Shown in pieces: positions 23,951-37,679 of a DNA stretch of 64,000 nt; within the stretch, counting starts at the first letter, position 1, and the number at the start of each line of letters is the position of its first letter. The position numbers were made by a program, and so were the translations under genes. The notes under the pieces were generated by a model, which did not search any database, had not been told where the DNA came from, and worked only from the letters and a program-made list of their open reading frames with translations. Source of the stretch: Hyperoplus lanceolatus (Eukaryota > Chordata > Actinopteri > Uranoscopiformes > Ammodytidae); the NCBI GenBank assembly GCA_026929865.2, contig CM049410.1, positions 13,687,501-13,751,500 of the forward strand, in the 5' to 3' direction.

Positions 23951-24372
23951 GGTCTACTTACCATTTGTCTTTAACAACCAAGCATTCTTTACTTCAGCTT
24001 GACTTTCAACTCCATTGTGAGTCTGAATCAGTGGTTGATGATGAGTCTCCACTGTCTGCCACATTATGAGCTCCTGGAGAGACATAGACATAAAGTGAGA
24101 CACAGGGCAGTAAATAAGACGGCGTGTGTTGTTGAGAGAGTGATTGCGAGCTGAACTAGAGAAGCGCTGATATGAAAAAGGTGAGACAGTGAAGAGGAAA
24201 TGGAATGGAGGGATGGAGGGAGAGAGGGACAGAAGGAAGCAGGCTTCTTCCACTGCTGCTGAGTCATACAGCTCTGTGAAGTATCAGTGCGCTTCCAGAA
24301 AACTTCTGTGCAGTCCTCGCATACTCAGCTGTGGAGTGATATGCGTGTGCATTTGTCGCATGTAGGCGCGGC

Positions 24373-24401
<29 letters not shown>
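24373..24401. repeat. (GT)n microsatellite
   Basis: Short pure GT tract in otherwise unremarkable sequence (23,955-25,000 holds nothing else I recognise). Confidence 0.9.
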
Positions 24402-24403
<2 letters not shown>

Positions 24404-25007
24404 CTGTGCATTCCAATCAGAGAGATTTAACCCTCTCACCCCCGCTGACGCCCCAGCCCCCCTTCTTCTCCATCGCCATCACATTATCCACTAATACCCT
24501 CTGCTCTCTTACCATCTGGACCAGTCACTGCTACCAGTCATTAGACATGTGTGACTGTGAGTGTGAGTGAGCCTCCAGCCTCATGTCTCGCATACACAGA
24601 AAGAGGAATAAGCTGGTTTATGCTACACCCCTCCTATCCTATCATAAACCTGAATTACAATGAAACACAACACACTTTATAGTAAAAAGCCATGTACTAC
24701 TTTCAGCCTATCATGATAAGGATACCACTTGTATGCTCCTGCAATTGTTGCCATGATTTACAGTTGTTGTGCATCGTCAATATCTTAGCTGTTGTTATTA
24801 AAGTGACACATTTGTCTAGAAGTGTAGCAAAACATGGTTATCTTGTCCAACGCAGAAATCCGCCGAAGCAGGATTAACTATCTGTCAAATTAGATGATAA
24901 TGGAAGGTGATTGAGTGTGTTGCTGACTCAACCACACCAATAAACTCCTGCACCAGTGTCAGGGGTGATACCGGTTTCTAAACACTGTCATACTGAGATT
25001 AAGATTT

Positions 25008-25286
25008 GGGGCGACTGTGGCTCAGTTGGTAGAGCGGGTCGGCTGATGATCAAAGGGTTGGAGGTTTGATCCCCGCCCTGCCACCTGTGTCATGGTTGTT
25101 GTGTCCTTGGGCAAGACACTTCACCCAACTTGCCTCGTGTGAATGTCGATAGTTAGCCTGCTATCGGTGTATGAATGTGTGTGTGAATGGTAACGTGGGA
25201 ATGGGAACAGGTCTCCCTTGCAAAAGAGTCTTTGGTCTCAATGGGATTTACCTGTAAAGGTAAAAAACAATAAAAAAAAAATTAAG
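25008..25286 (+). mobile_element. tRNA-derived SINE (copy B) with 12-bp flanking repeat
   Basis: It begins GGGGCGACTGTGGCTCAGTT, has box B GGAGGTTTGATCCCC, the body word GTCCTTGGGCAAGACACTTC and the tail GGGATTTACCTGTAAAGG followed by A-runs. TGTCATACTGAG occurs just before it (24,986-24,997) and just after it (25,287-25,298), which fits a target-site duplication. The head is more intact than in copy A. Confidence 0.87.
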
Positions 25287-26066
25287 TGTCATACTGAGTG
25301 TTTTGTGGAGCTAATAGGCTTAATCAACTTCAACTCATTTGGTAATGGCTTGAATGTAACCGACATTCATTCTTATGAAAATGTTACACACCAAAGCTTT
25401 AACAATTATCACAACACAGCGTAACACTTGAATCTATGTTTGAAAATTAAAACCTTTACACAGAGAGAAACCTTTATTATGAGGTGTCATCTGAAACTGG
25501 TTCACCGTGACACATCCACCCATTCTGACCTATATACACCCCTAGTTAAACTAAAAATGAGACGTAAAAACTTGCACTGCAGTATGTCTAGGAAAATAAA
25601 TTCCTCCGAATTCCACTTTTCAGTATCGCTTCACATTGAGTGAGCAGTAACAGTTTAACATTATCAACCACACACAATACATGGTAATTAGAAAGTCAAT
25701 ACTGAGCTTAGAGGTTGGAAGCTACTCTGAACTAACAGGAAACACTACACCTCATTAACGTGTCTATTGTTTTCTGGCTCTGTTGCTCCGTCTTCACTTG
25801 AATTTCAGCTTAGTTTCATCACTCGCATAACACGGCACACACTCTGTGAATGTTAGCGATAAGTTAGCTATATCATTTATTCATCAGAGTAACTCTAGCT
25901 GAGGCCTTGTTATTCATAATCTGCTTTAATTAAAATTCACCTGTAGGGTATTTAATTTATTATTAATTCCCCACTATTATTGCTGTACATTAACAATAAT
26001 ATTTTTTTACCTCAACCATTGTGTGTTTTATCTAAATGTGTTCTTGAATTAACAGATAATTCCTCG

Positions 26067-27849
<1,783 letters not shown>

Positions 27850-27939
27850 AAAGCACTGAGGTTTGCTCAAGGACACTTCAAAACCACCAACACACCTACT
27901 AATAGACAACCCGCTGTACCACCTGAGCCAAAGGTGCCT
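27850..27939 (-). mobile_element. Truncated tRNA-derived SINE of a third type
   Basis: The minus strand begins GGCACCTTTGGCTCAGGTGG (box A) and goes through GGTTGTCTATTAGTAGG to GAAGTGTCCTTGAGCAAACC. The box B region is reduced to GTTGGTGGTTTTGA. It resembles fish SINEs whose body carries GAAGTGTCCTTGGGCAAG. Only about 90 bp remain. Confidence 0.55.
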
Positions 27940-27944
27940 AAAGC

Positions 27945-29590
27945 CTTGTGAAGTGATGGGTGAGCTAGACATGGACAAGAGTAAACTGGTCATGAATCTC
28001 ACTGACAACAATGTTACCATTGTTACGCCAATGCATGTCAGAAACAAATATTTCCTTCAAGCTCCTTCTTACCGCTTATAATGTAAACCGGCACATCTGA
28101 ACCTCTCCATTTAATATGTGTGTATGTGTGTGTGGGGGAGAGAGAGAGAGAGAGCATTGTGTCAGTAGATTTATGGGCTTTTGGGAAGTGCCACTGTGCA
28201 GCTGCTGTCATACCACAGATCAAGGGGGATTCCTAGACAGACTGGAAGGATGGTGGGGAAAAGGGGAATAGGAGGAAAACTAAATGAAGATTGATGCACT
28301 GATGTAAGCAGGTTTGAATCATTGGACTTCAGAAGATGCCTCTGCTTTGATAAGAGTGACCTTATACACTTTAGCTGATCAGTTTGTGACTACTTCTTAC
28401 TCCCGAAGCCATGAAGTCGGAGAACCCACAGCAGCTCAGGGTTGAACCGACATTGAAAGGATTGATGGGCCTCCAACTGGGAGCACCCATATAATCAATA
28501 AAAAGGAATAAACCTTAATGCACTGTGCATGCTCTTGTGATACCCTATATGTTTCTTTGAATTAAGGTAAATGGCAAATTTTAAGCATGACCATCTGCAA
28601 CTTCTTGACTGTAGTTCAAGAAAATTACACTTTTTACAGCACAGTAATTAATAGTGTTGAGCTGTTACACCATTAACGTTTGTCAGGTGTACTTAATACA
28701 ACTTGCCAGTGAGTGTATATTCCATTGATGTGTCTATGCATACTCCATTGTTATTTTCCATCCTAAACTGTATTACAGTGCGTTGGCTGCAGCAGCCCAT
28801 TATCTTGATAATGACCATTAATCATCTAATCTAATCTATAGAGTGACACTACCCTGTTGCTGGTTATGTATCCCTTCTAATCCAATTGATGTGTCAGTCG
28901 ATAATGCTGTGAAACAGCAGAAATCAATCCAGATGGCATTAAAATCAAACCAGGAAACCAGAGTTAACTCACACTAAGTCATTTCAGCTAGGATGATTAC
29001 CAGAATAGAAAATAACATTTCTTGAGAGCTTAAATTTCATAAGAATAGAAAGATGGAAAAATATTCAAACCACTCCTAGGTTCCAAAAGGGCTAAAGATG
29101 TTTATTTGAATCTGAGCATCACTGGGAAACAAGGAAAATCTCCTTATTTACCAGTTGTGCTCATGTGGAACAAATGTACTTATAACCATTTCTAAGCCAT
29201 TACAGGGTTCAATTCAGATCTAATTTCCTTAAAGACACAACAACTAGTTTCTCTTAAACCCTTTTGAGAGACACTGTATGTATATAATATCCTGTTAAAG
29301 GTGGAGTCAAAGATTCTGGAGATTGCTTCAGTGATTATCTCCTCATGGTACAAATCAGAATTGATGACTCAGACTTAATACTTAAAACTTAATACAGGTA
29401 GTAAAATCTACTCATTAATATGTAAAGAACAAACGTTTCTGACTTTAAGGTTGACCACATGTGCTTTTTTTCAAATTAATTGTGTTAAATGCTGCAGTTC
29501 AGAGACATGAATGCCAATAAAGTTAATTCTAAGAGACTGAAGCCGATTTGCTAAATACCGAAGAGGATTAGGGCCAAACATCAGAGAAAT
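27945..29590. other. No gene seen
   Basis: Mostly AT-rich. A TTAAAGGTGGAGTC word at 29,296 looks like the start of another MITE family, but I found no matching end. Confidence 0.35.
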
Positions 29591-29591
29591 C

Positions 29592-29705
29592 ATTGAGTTT
29601 TGAGTTTATTCTCAGAATTCTGACTTTAATCTCAGAATTCTGAGAAAAAGTCAGAATTCTGACTTTATAGTCAGAACTATGGAATTATGAGAAAAAAAGT
29701 TGGAA
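29592..29705. repeat. Palindromic AATTCTGA minisatellite
   Basis: Repeated units TCAGAATTCTGACTTTAATC and TCAGAATTCTGAGAAAAAG contain several EcoRI-type palindromes, so units alternate in both orientations. This repeat type is common in fish genomes. Confidence 0.75.
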
Positions 29706-29934
29706 TTCAAAATAAAAAAATAAAACAAATAAAAACAAAAACTAATTCTAATTGAGTTGAAACTTTGCAATTTGAGGGGTTGATTCCAGAATAAACTTGC
29801 TGTGGGGAAACTGAGAAACTGGAGTTCCTGGTTCCTGGTATATAACAAATCAGTCTGTCTGAGCTGTCACACACAGTCACCGCTTGTGTCCACGCCGAAC
29901 ATCAACCAATTAACTGCTACATTTTTCGACTTTT

Positions 29935-30055
29935 TTTTTCAAGATTATTTTTTGGGGCATTTTGCACTTTTTTAGACAGTTTGGAATGACAGAGATTCAT
30001 TTAATTTTTTCCTTTAATTATCCTCAAAAGATGAAATGGGGCAAAGAGGGGAGGA
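29935..30055 (-). mobile_element. Decayed SINE tail
   Basis: TTTTTTGGGGCATTTTGCAC and GATGAAATGGGGCAAAGAGG match, in reverse, the body and tail of the SINE family at 6,578 and 31,941. The tRNA head is not recognisable. Confidence 0.4.
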
Positions 30056-30188
30056 CTTTAACTGACACCCTAGTGTTGCATGGTGTATGGATACTACAAA
30101 GTAACCACGACAACCCACAGATTGACCAATTCATAGTGTATTAGTAGACGTAGTAACAGTAGCCTTTTTTATGTAAGACAGTGTTTTA

Positions 30189-30190
<2 letters not shown>

Positions 30191-30241
<51 letters not shown>
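30191..30241. repeat. (GT)n microsatellite
   Basis: Pure GT run followed closely by the 30-bp tandem duplication at 30,328. Confidence 0.95.
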
Positions 30242-30247
<6 letters not shown>

Positions 30248-30327
30248 CTCACAGGTGCTTGCAGAAAAAGCAGACGCACAGAGCTAAATAGAAAGTTATT
30301 TTGCCAGCATAGCCGACAGTCAAGGTG

Positions 30328-30387
30328 AGCCCACGGACACCACAAAGCCCGTCTGTAAGCCCACGGACACCACAAAGCCCGTCTGTA
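30328..30387. repeat. Two tandem copies of a 30-bp unit
   Basis: The unit starting AGCCCACGGACACCACAAAG and ending GTCTGTA is repeated exactly twice, head to tail. The two copies are identical, so the duplication is recent. Confidence 0.9.
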
Positions 30388-31216
30388 AATATGTTTTAAA
30401 TATACCGACCAATGAGACAACAGACATGCTAACCTGGTTAAATGGCCTAATTAAAAGACGACAGGTGCGGATGGGGTAGATAACATAAATGACATCAAAT
30501 ATTAAACAAACCAGAGCTTATTTTGTGTCGACTTAACTTTTTTAAAGATAAGAGAGAAAGAGCCGATCAAAAGGAATTTGAACACATGATTAAGAATATG
30601 TCAAGCGCAAGACCTGACAACTGAAGAGGGATATAGGGAAGAGAGGGAGGGGGAAGGGAAGGACAGACAGACAGGCGGGTGCCAAGTGTCAGGGGGCTGT
30701 TGAGACATAAGTGGGTCTGTGGGACAACTTGTGGTCAGCTAAAAGTGGATGAGTCAGAGGAGCAGGGTGGGGAATTGGGGGTGATGGGGGTGATGGGGGT
30801 TAAGGAAGGAGTTTACAGACAAGTCTGGGTAAGATACCGGAAATATGTATGGTACTTCCTGGCAGTCATTTTAAAACGACTTAAAGAGTCCCAGCAGTGG
30901 GGTTTACTGCACCAGATATTTTACATTATTCATTTTAACGATAACCTTCCACAAGGAAACACAGAAGCACTAGGGACAATATCACATCAAAGATGATATA
31001 AACATTTTAAATAAAAGGGGGGATTTATTTCATTAAACAAAATACAAAATGAGCTTGAGTGATACGTGTGTGAGACAAGCAACCAAATGAGAGAAACTGT
31101 CATGAGCAATAACAGACACGGAGGCAAGACTGCAGGACAACTGATGGTCAGGTCCAATTACCAGGAAAAATACTCCTTCAGGCAGAGGACTCTGTTGGTA
31201 AACACTGCTGTCTGAC

Positions 31217-31218
<2 letters not shown>

Positions 31219-31310
<92 letters not shown>

Positions 31311-31350
31311 GAGAGAGAGATACAGAGAGAGAGTGAGAGAGAGATAGAAA
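31219..31350. repeat. (GT)n tract followed by (GA)n tract
   Basis: Pure GT at 31,219-31,304 passes through ACGA into imperfect GAGA repeats to about 31,350. Confidence 0.95.
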
Positions 31351-31940
31351 GCGTAAGATGCATGTTTATGAATGTTTGTGCTTGTGTTTGTGTCTGTACG
31401 TGGGTGGGTTGGTGCCATTAAGAGACCTGAAACTGTTCTTTCATACATTGCTTTGAAATTTGTATTTATTGCCAATGTTCTTTCTGTCAGGCACCAAACT
31501 GTTAGCACGATTGCCTGTGCCGTACAAACGCTGTCTTTTAAATAAAGTGATGTGGGCTCAGAGCACAGCGCAAGATTGTATTCCTCTAAAAGAAAAATCG
31601 AGAGAGAAAGAGAGGTGTATAGTGTCACTGGAAACACACACAATTCCTACCTAGTCTCTGACGAATTATGTATATTTGCTTTTTGCTCACATGAAACCAT
31701 CTGGGTTCCTTCTCATTTCCTAGTAGCACCGAGGTGTTTCATGATTCATAAAATAAATTGTCTTTTTGCTGGTATTGTTTCACAAATAGCAAGCACTAGG
31801 GCATCTACTAAACAACAAATTACATTTTAGATAAGTAGGCTAATGTATCATCACCGTCACACAAGAATGTGTACATAGGTTCCACTTGTATATTTGTAAC
31901 AATATTATATGATCTCTGTCTAGTGTCAAAAAATCTAAAT

Positions 31941-32090
31941 ACTTTTTGTTTTTATTTTACAGATATGAAATGGGGTAGAGAGGGGAATGACATGCAGAGA
32001 ACTGACCAGGCCTCCGATTCTAACTGGGTCTGCTGTGAGGACTGAGCCTTCTGGGGGGGACGCTCTAACCACTACACCACTACAACCCCC
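31941..32090 (-). mobile_element. tRNA-derived SINE, reversed and diverged
   Basis: The minus strand begins GGGGGTTGTAGTGGTGTAGT with GGTTAGAGCG (box A region), GGCTCAGTCCTCACAGCAG, a decayed box B (AGTTAGAATCGG) and CTGCATGTCATTCCCCTCTC as in the copy at 6,578. The tail runs through CCATTTCATATCTGTAAAA. Confidence 0.7.
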
Positions 32091-33033
32091 AAATTCTAAA
32101 CAATTTTCAGGGAGAGTAATTCAAGTTAGGGTGGTGCAGTGAACTCAGGATCAAGATTTCTTTCCTGGTGCCCACATGAAGGAGGTAAGCTTATGCATAC
32201 TTAAATGTAACCCATCTATGAAAGTGGGACACAGAAACAGATGTAGCCTACACATAGGCAGTGTCACACAGTCATTGAAATGGCTGTCACATCGCTTGTC
32301 AATATCACTTTTGGTTTTTCTTTAATATTTTTTGCGCCATATAATCCTCTATTCTTGATAGGCAAAGCAGGTAAACTTTTTTTTATTGGTAATTGCAGCT
32401 TGAAGGCAGCAGCATTTGTTATTGCAACTAAAATGAAGGGCATTGTTGCATCTTACATAATATGTAGCTCGTTTAGGTGTTAGTTTCTAACAGACTTAAA
32501 ACACTTTGTGGAAGCAATCGAGTTTACATTCAGCCGGTAGCAGAGCTATCCGAGACTGCTAATTTAAAACGCTATTGACACGCTAACTGAAATTAGCATC
32601 TCTGTCGCGGAATTGTTTAACTATACACTGACTGTATAACAGTAAAAAACAAAATGCGTAAAGTGCGATCTTTAACACTAAAGCGGACAGGTTTGAGGAG
32701 TTGTTGATGTCTGTGGAAAGGTTTAAAAACTTTTTGTTTGGAAAGTTGGGTGCATTGAATGAGGAAGTAACAACAGGCTGTATCTGTTGTATGTCCCGCT
32801 CGTCAATGCAAGTTTTGGTCGCAGCAGCCAATCAAATCAGAGGGAGGCGCGGTTTAGTCGGGGATTACTTCATGCTCCGTGCTCACTGTTGCCTTCAGTT
32901 TGCGCCCGTATTCGCCGCCAGCATGATATAAACAAGATAACTTCTACATATTTGGTCCAAAAAACTTCTAAATCAAGGATGCACACCTTCCTGCCGTGCA
33001 CAAGCCATATCCGAAAGCTCAGCCCGATCTGAC

Positions 33034-33976
33034 TAATGCCTCGTTTCCACCGAGTAGAGCGGGTCGGGTCGGAGCGGCTCAGAGCGGGACAGCTCACTTT
33101 TAAGAATCTCGGTGGTGTTTCCACCGCCGACCCTACCCTGTAGGGAGGGGTTTAGGCTGGACTGCGATAGCTGGCGCCAGAATGTCGGTCAAACTATCGG
33201 GCTGTGGAACAACTGTGGTCAAGCCAGCGGTCTCTCGTTTTTGCTTGGTCAAACCAGCCGCTTCTTTATTTATTCCCTCCGTGTTGTTGTGAGCACAGAG
33301 ACGGCTTGGTGCAACTGATAGAGACGGTGAGCGAACAGCGCTGGCTGCGGCAGCAACGTGACATCGTAGCAGTGGGACACAATGTAGCCAACTGATTCAT
33401 TTAATGACGAGGAAAAAAAACACACAATAAACAGTGCTGCGCTCACATTTTCGCCAAAACACAAGGCTCTCTTCACTCTAGCCGAGGTGACTACACCCGG
33501 CGGAAATGATTCTTTCGACCAACTGTGGTCAAGCCAGCGGTCTCTAATTTTTGCTTGGTCAAACCAGCCGCTTCTTTATTTATTCCCCCCCGTGTTGTTG
33601 TGAGCGTGTATTTACTACTATCTATGGTGTAAACACACGACGGCTCGGTGCAACTCATAGAGACAGTGAGCGAACAGTGCTGGCTGCAGCAGCTACGTGA
33701 CTAGCAGTGGGACACAGTGTAACCAACTGATTAATTTATTGATGAGGAAAAACAACAGAATAAATAAACACACAATAAACAGTGCTGTGCTCACATTTTC
33801 GCCAAAACACAAGACTCTCTTTACTCTTGCCGAGATGACTACACATGACGTAAATTATTCTTTCGACCAATCAAATGACGGCAGTGTGTAGCTCCGCCTT
33901 TTCGGCACCCTTTCAGGCGGCTAGTACCCCAACAGCTCCAATCCGACCAGCTCTACTCGGTGGAAACGAGGCATTA
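33034..33976. mobile_element. TIR-flanked non-autonomous DNA transposon with internal tandem duplication
   Basis: Perfect 25-bp terminal inverted repeats start ATGCCTCGTTTCCACCGAGT at 33,036-33,060 and mirror at 33,950-33,974. TA lies at both borders; a 3-bp TWA-type target is also possible. Inside, about 310 bp beginning CAACTGTGGTCAAGCCAGCG at 33,210 recur at 33,520. The second unit carries two short insertions, and both units end ATTCTTTCGACCA. No transposase is encoded. A diverged relative lies at 57,872-58,443. Confidence 0.8.
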
Positions 33977-34173
33977 TAGTCAGAGGGATATGCGAGCCAC
34001 AGACAGACGTTTCTTGCTTTAAAGATAGATGGTTTGAAATCTTTGAAAAATGTAGCTGTAATTGTATTCTTGTTGGAAGAGTTTTATGAAAATATTGCTA
34101 CCACAATAATTTGTGTATGGTATACATTATAAAGATACAGCCAGCACCTGATTAGCCTAACTTACCTTAGCAA

Positions 34174-36139
34174 GGTCTTAGGTGCCTCAAGGGGCGGTAA
34201 CCCTCGAACGCCGTGGTGGACCTCGGTGGTCAGGGAAGCCGTCCGACTGAAGAAGGAGTGCTTCCGGGATATGTTATATCGGGGGACTCCTGAGGCAGTT
34301 GCAAGGTACCGACAGGCCCGAAGGGCTGCAGCTTCTGCCGTGTCAGAGGCAAAGCAGCGGGTGTGGGAGAAGTTCGGAGAAACCATGGAGAAGGACTTTC
34401 GGTCGGCACCAAAGTGTTTCTGGAAGACCGTCCGGCACCTCAGGAGGGGGAAGCGGGGAACTATCCAAGCGTTCTATGTGTACAGTAAGGATGGGACGCT
34501 GTTGACCTCAACTGAGGAGGTAGTCGGTCGGTGGAAAGAGCACTTTGAGGAACTCCTGAATCCGACTAACACGCAGAGCTGGAGGCTGATGGGGGATCAT
34601 CGTCAATTTCCCTGGTGGAAGTCACTGAGGTAGTCAAACAACTCCACAGTGGCAAAGCCCCGGGGGTTGATGAGATCCGTCCAGAAATGCTGAAAGCAAT
34701 GGGTGTGGAGGGGCTGTCTTGGATGACACGCCTCTTCAACATTGCGTGGAAGTCGGGTACAGTGCCGAAGGAGTGGCAGACCGGGGTGGTGGTTCCTATT
34801 TTTAAAAAGGGGGACCAGAGAGTGTGTTCCAACTACCGGGGTATCACACTTCTCAGCCTTCCCGGCAAAGTCTACTCCAAGGTGCTGGAAAGGAGGGTTC
34901 GGCCGATAGTCGAACCTCAGATTGAAGAGGAACAATGCGGATTCCGTCCTGGCCGTGGAACAACGGACCAGCTCTTCACTCTCGCAAGGATCCTAGAGGG
35001 AGCTTGGGAGTTTGCTCATCCAGTCTACATGTGTTTTGTAGATCTGGAGAAGGCTTATGACCGGGTTCCCCGGGAGATACTGTGGGGGGTGCTGCGGGAG
35101 TATGGGGTGAGGGTGTCTCTTCTCAGGGCCATCCAATCTCTGTACGCTCAAAGCGAGAGCTGTGTACGGGTTCTCGGTAGTAAGTCAGACTTGTTTCCGG
35201 TGGGGGTTGGCCTCCGCCAGGGCTGCGCTTTATCACCAATCCTGTTTGTGATATTTATGGACAGGATATCAAGGCGTAGTCGTGGTGGGGAGGGGTTGCA
35301 GTTTGGTGGTCTGAAGATCTCATCTCTGCTGTTTGCGGATGATGTGGTTCTGATGGCATCATCGGCCTGTGACCTTCAGCTCTCATTGGATCGGTTTGCA
35401 GCCGAGTGTGAAGCGGTTGGGATGAGGATCAGCACCTCTAAATCGGAGGCCATGGTGCTCAGCAGGAAACCGATGGATTGTCTACTACAGGTAGGGAATG
35501 AGTCCTTACCCCAAGTGAAGGAGTTCAAGTACCTCGGGGTCTTGTTTGCGAGTGAGGGAACAATGGAGCGTGAGATTGGCCGTAGAATCGGAGCAGCAGG
35601 GGCGGTTTTGCACTCGCTTTACCGCACTGTTGTGACGAAAAGAGAGCTGAGTCGTAAGGCAAAGCTTTCGATCTACCGGGTGATCTTTGTTCCTACCCTC
35701 ACCTATGGTCATGAAGGCTGGGTAATGACCGAAAGAACGAGGTCGCGGGTACAAGCGGCCGAAATGGGCTTTCTCAGGAGGGTGGCTGGCGTCTCCCTTA
35801 GAGATAGGGTGAGAAGCTCAGTCATTCGTGAGGAACTCGGGGCAGAGCCGCTACTCCTTTGCGTTGAAAGGAGCCAGTTGAGGTGGTTCGGGCATCTGGT
35901 AAGGATGCCCCCAGGGCGCCTCCCTAGGGAGGTGTTCCAGGAGCGTCCAGCTGGGAGGAGGCCTCGGGGAAGACCCAGGACTAGATGGAAAGATTATATT
36001 TCCACGCTGGCCTGGGAACGCCTTGGGATCCCCCAGTCAGAGCTGGTTGAAGTGGCCCGGGAAAGAGAAGTTTGGGGTTCCCTGCTCAAGCTGCTGCCCC
36101 CGCGACCCGATTTCGGATAAGCGGTTGAAGATGATGATG
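34174..36139 (+). mobile_element. 5'-truncated RTE-like LINE with 10-bp target-site duplication
   Basis: ACCTTAGCAA occurs at 34,164-34,173 and again at 36,140-36,149 as a perfect direct repeat. The insert ends with GATAAGCGGTTGAAGATGAT and a GATGATGA tail, which fits RTE-type LINEs with short simple-repeat tails. Coding sequence begins at once at the 5' border (frame reading GGNPRTPWWTSVVREAV), so the endonuclease domain is missing. It entered an older MITE-like repeat. RTE assignment comes from the FADD form of motif C, the short tail and the WFGHL...GRPRTRW C-terminus; it was not tested by alignment. Confidence 0.85.
34199..36120 (+). pseudogene. LINE reverse transcriptase, frameshifted and lacking its N-terminus
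   Basis: The first part runs in one frame from about 34,199 to 34,590 (REAVRLKKECFRDML, ARRAAASAVSEAKQRVW, FEELLNPTNT). It then shifts to the frame of 34,615-36,120, where 501 residues stay open. In that frame motif A is FVDLEKAYD (141-149), motif B LRQGCALSPIL (200-210), motif C FADD (240-243) and motif E KYLG (305-308). The C-terminal part has WFGHLVRMPPGRLPR and GRPRTRWKDY. The catalytic Asp residues are present, but without the endonuclease and with a frameshift near 34,590 the copy cannot be autonomous. Its long intact frame suggests a fairly recent insertion. Confidence 0.85.
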
Positions 36140-36239
36140 ACCTTAGCAAAAAGCCTAGAAAGCATTAGAGGAAACTCCATTCCCAGTCTTTGTGCTAGGC
36201 TAACAGAATACACTAGTGACTAACATGGTAAACTACTTT

Positions 36240-37590
36240 ACTCCTATACATGGCTTTAGGTTGTAAAGGCTCTACATCTTAAATATGTTTCAATTTGATC
36301 TGACTTATTGGGTTTACACTTGAGAAATGAAAATGGTTGAGAGAAAAAACACCATGGATGTGAGGAATTTCTACCGTACTTACAGCCCTGATAAGATTAC
36401 ATTCGCGAAATAAGACAGTGAAAATAATTATACTATTATTGTCTTAAGGCAACAAGGACATAAACCAGGACATTATAATCAAATATACACTGTCTCCCCT
36501 GTGGACCAACACGCAACCAGTGGACAGTTATGTTGACCAACCAGTAGAAATCCCTGCTGCAGCAAAAGGGTAATGATTGCATGCCTTCCTCAAACCTTCT
36601 ACTGTATACTGCCAGCTGAGCGCAGTGGGAAAAGAGATACAACAGAAAGCCTTTAAAGATGCTTTGTAAATATGAGTGAGAAGGTGAGTGAAGCCCGAGG
36701 CTGTGCTAGGCAATGAGTGGAAATATTAAGAGTTTATCTTTATCTCAACCCGGAGTAGCTTTCAGTCTGCTCTGCTGTAGTACTCCTTGAATCACAGTGC
36801 ACAGAATTTGGTCACTCGATAAAATGCACAGTTGTGTGCAACTAATGCACACACAAACACTCATACTTAAATCCCGTGCCCGAGAGTGTATTTCCTTTAA
36901 TCCTGCGTGTGTTATTGTAAGTTCAAAATGTATTTACTGTGCAAGCGCCCATCCTGTCAACAAAGGAGGAGAAATGGCACGGCAAAGGGCCACAATGGAA
37001 AACAAATCCTCCTCCATTCAAATGCCCAACAATTGTGACATAGGTATATAACAATAGCTTCACTGAGACTTTGATAATCACAGTTTGTGAGTACCCAGAA
37101 ATCATTGCCTTGTCTTAACACATCTATCAACAACTATTCATTAAATTAGCACAGTGACACTAGCAGGCGACTCAGCAGTAAATTGAAGCTTAAAAGTTGG
37201 GCATCGTGATCGAGGATTTAAAAGGTGACGGTGAAGTCACCATGAGTCCTGAAAGCTACCCCTGCTCACTTAAAGCCCTACCCACCCCTGTTTTATTTCT
37301 TTTTTTTCATACAAGGAGTCAAATAAAATCAATCATTGACTTATTCACTCTAATTCTTCCTCCTCCCTTCTCTCGCTCGCTCACATTCTGTACATACATA
37401 CATGCCGAAAGACATCAACAGCCAAGGCTGCAAAACGCACAACACACACACACACCCCTAAGAAGCAGAAGTGGGTGATGGCATTAGGTTTTTCTAGGCA
37501 AACCAGTCATTGACCCCTCGGGACTCTGGTTACGCTAGAGCTAAAAAGACGTGGTCACTCAGCTGTCAATAACAATATATTAAAAGGCTG
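36240..37590. other. No gene or element recognised
   Basis: AT-rich sequence with only short random ORFs. Confidence 0.4.
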
Positions 37591-37593
37591 AGA

Positions 37594-37673
<80 letters not shown>
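37568..37673. repeat. (GT)n tract with a flank shared with 40.4 kb
   Basis: GT run from 37,595. The bases just before it, CAATATATTAAAAGGCTGAG followed by AATG, recur with one change in front of the GT tract at 40,450. Confidence 0.93.
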
Positions 37674-37674
<1 letters not shown>

Positions 37675-37679
37675 CACAG

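Larger units (their letters stand above)
34136..36235. mobile_element. Old MITE-like repeat split by the LINE insertion
   Basis: If the LINE and one duplication copy are removed, ATTAGCCTAACTTACCTTAG joins CAAAAAGCCTAG... and the whole ends CCAGTCTTTGTGCTAGGCTA. This is the fish TTAGCTTAGCACAAAGACTGG-type repeat family also suspected at 2,145. It therefore predates the LINE. Confidence 0.5.

Noticed and set aside
30328-30387. CRISPR-like direct repeats
   Set aside because: Two adjacent 30-bp copies without spacers in a vertebrate genome; a simple tandem duplication.
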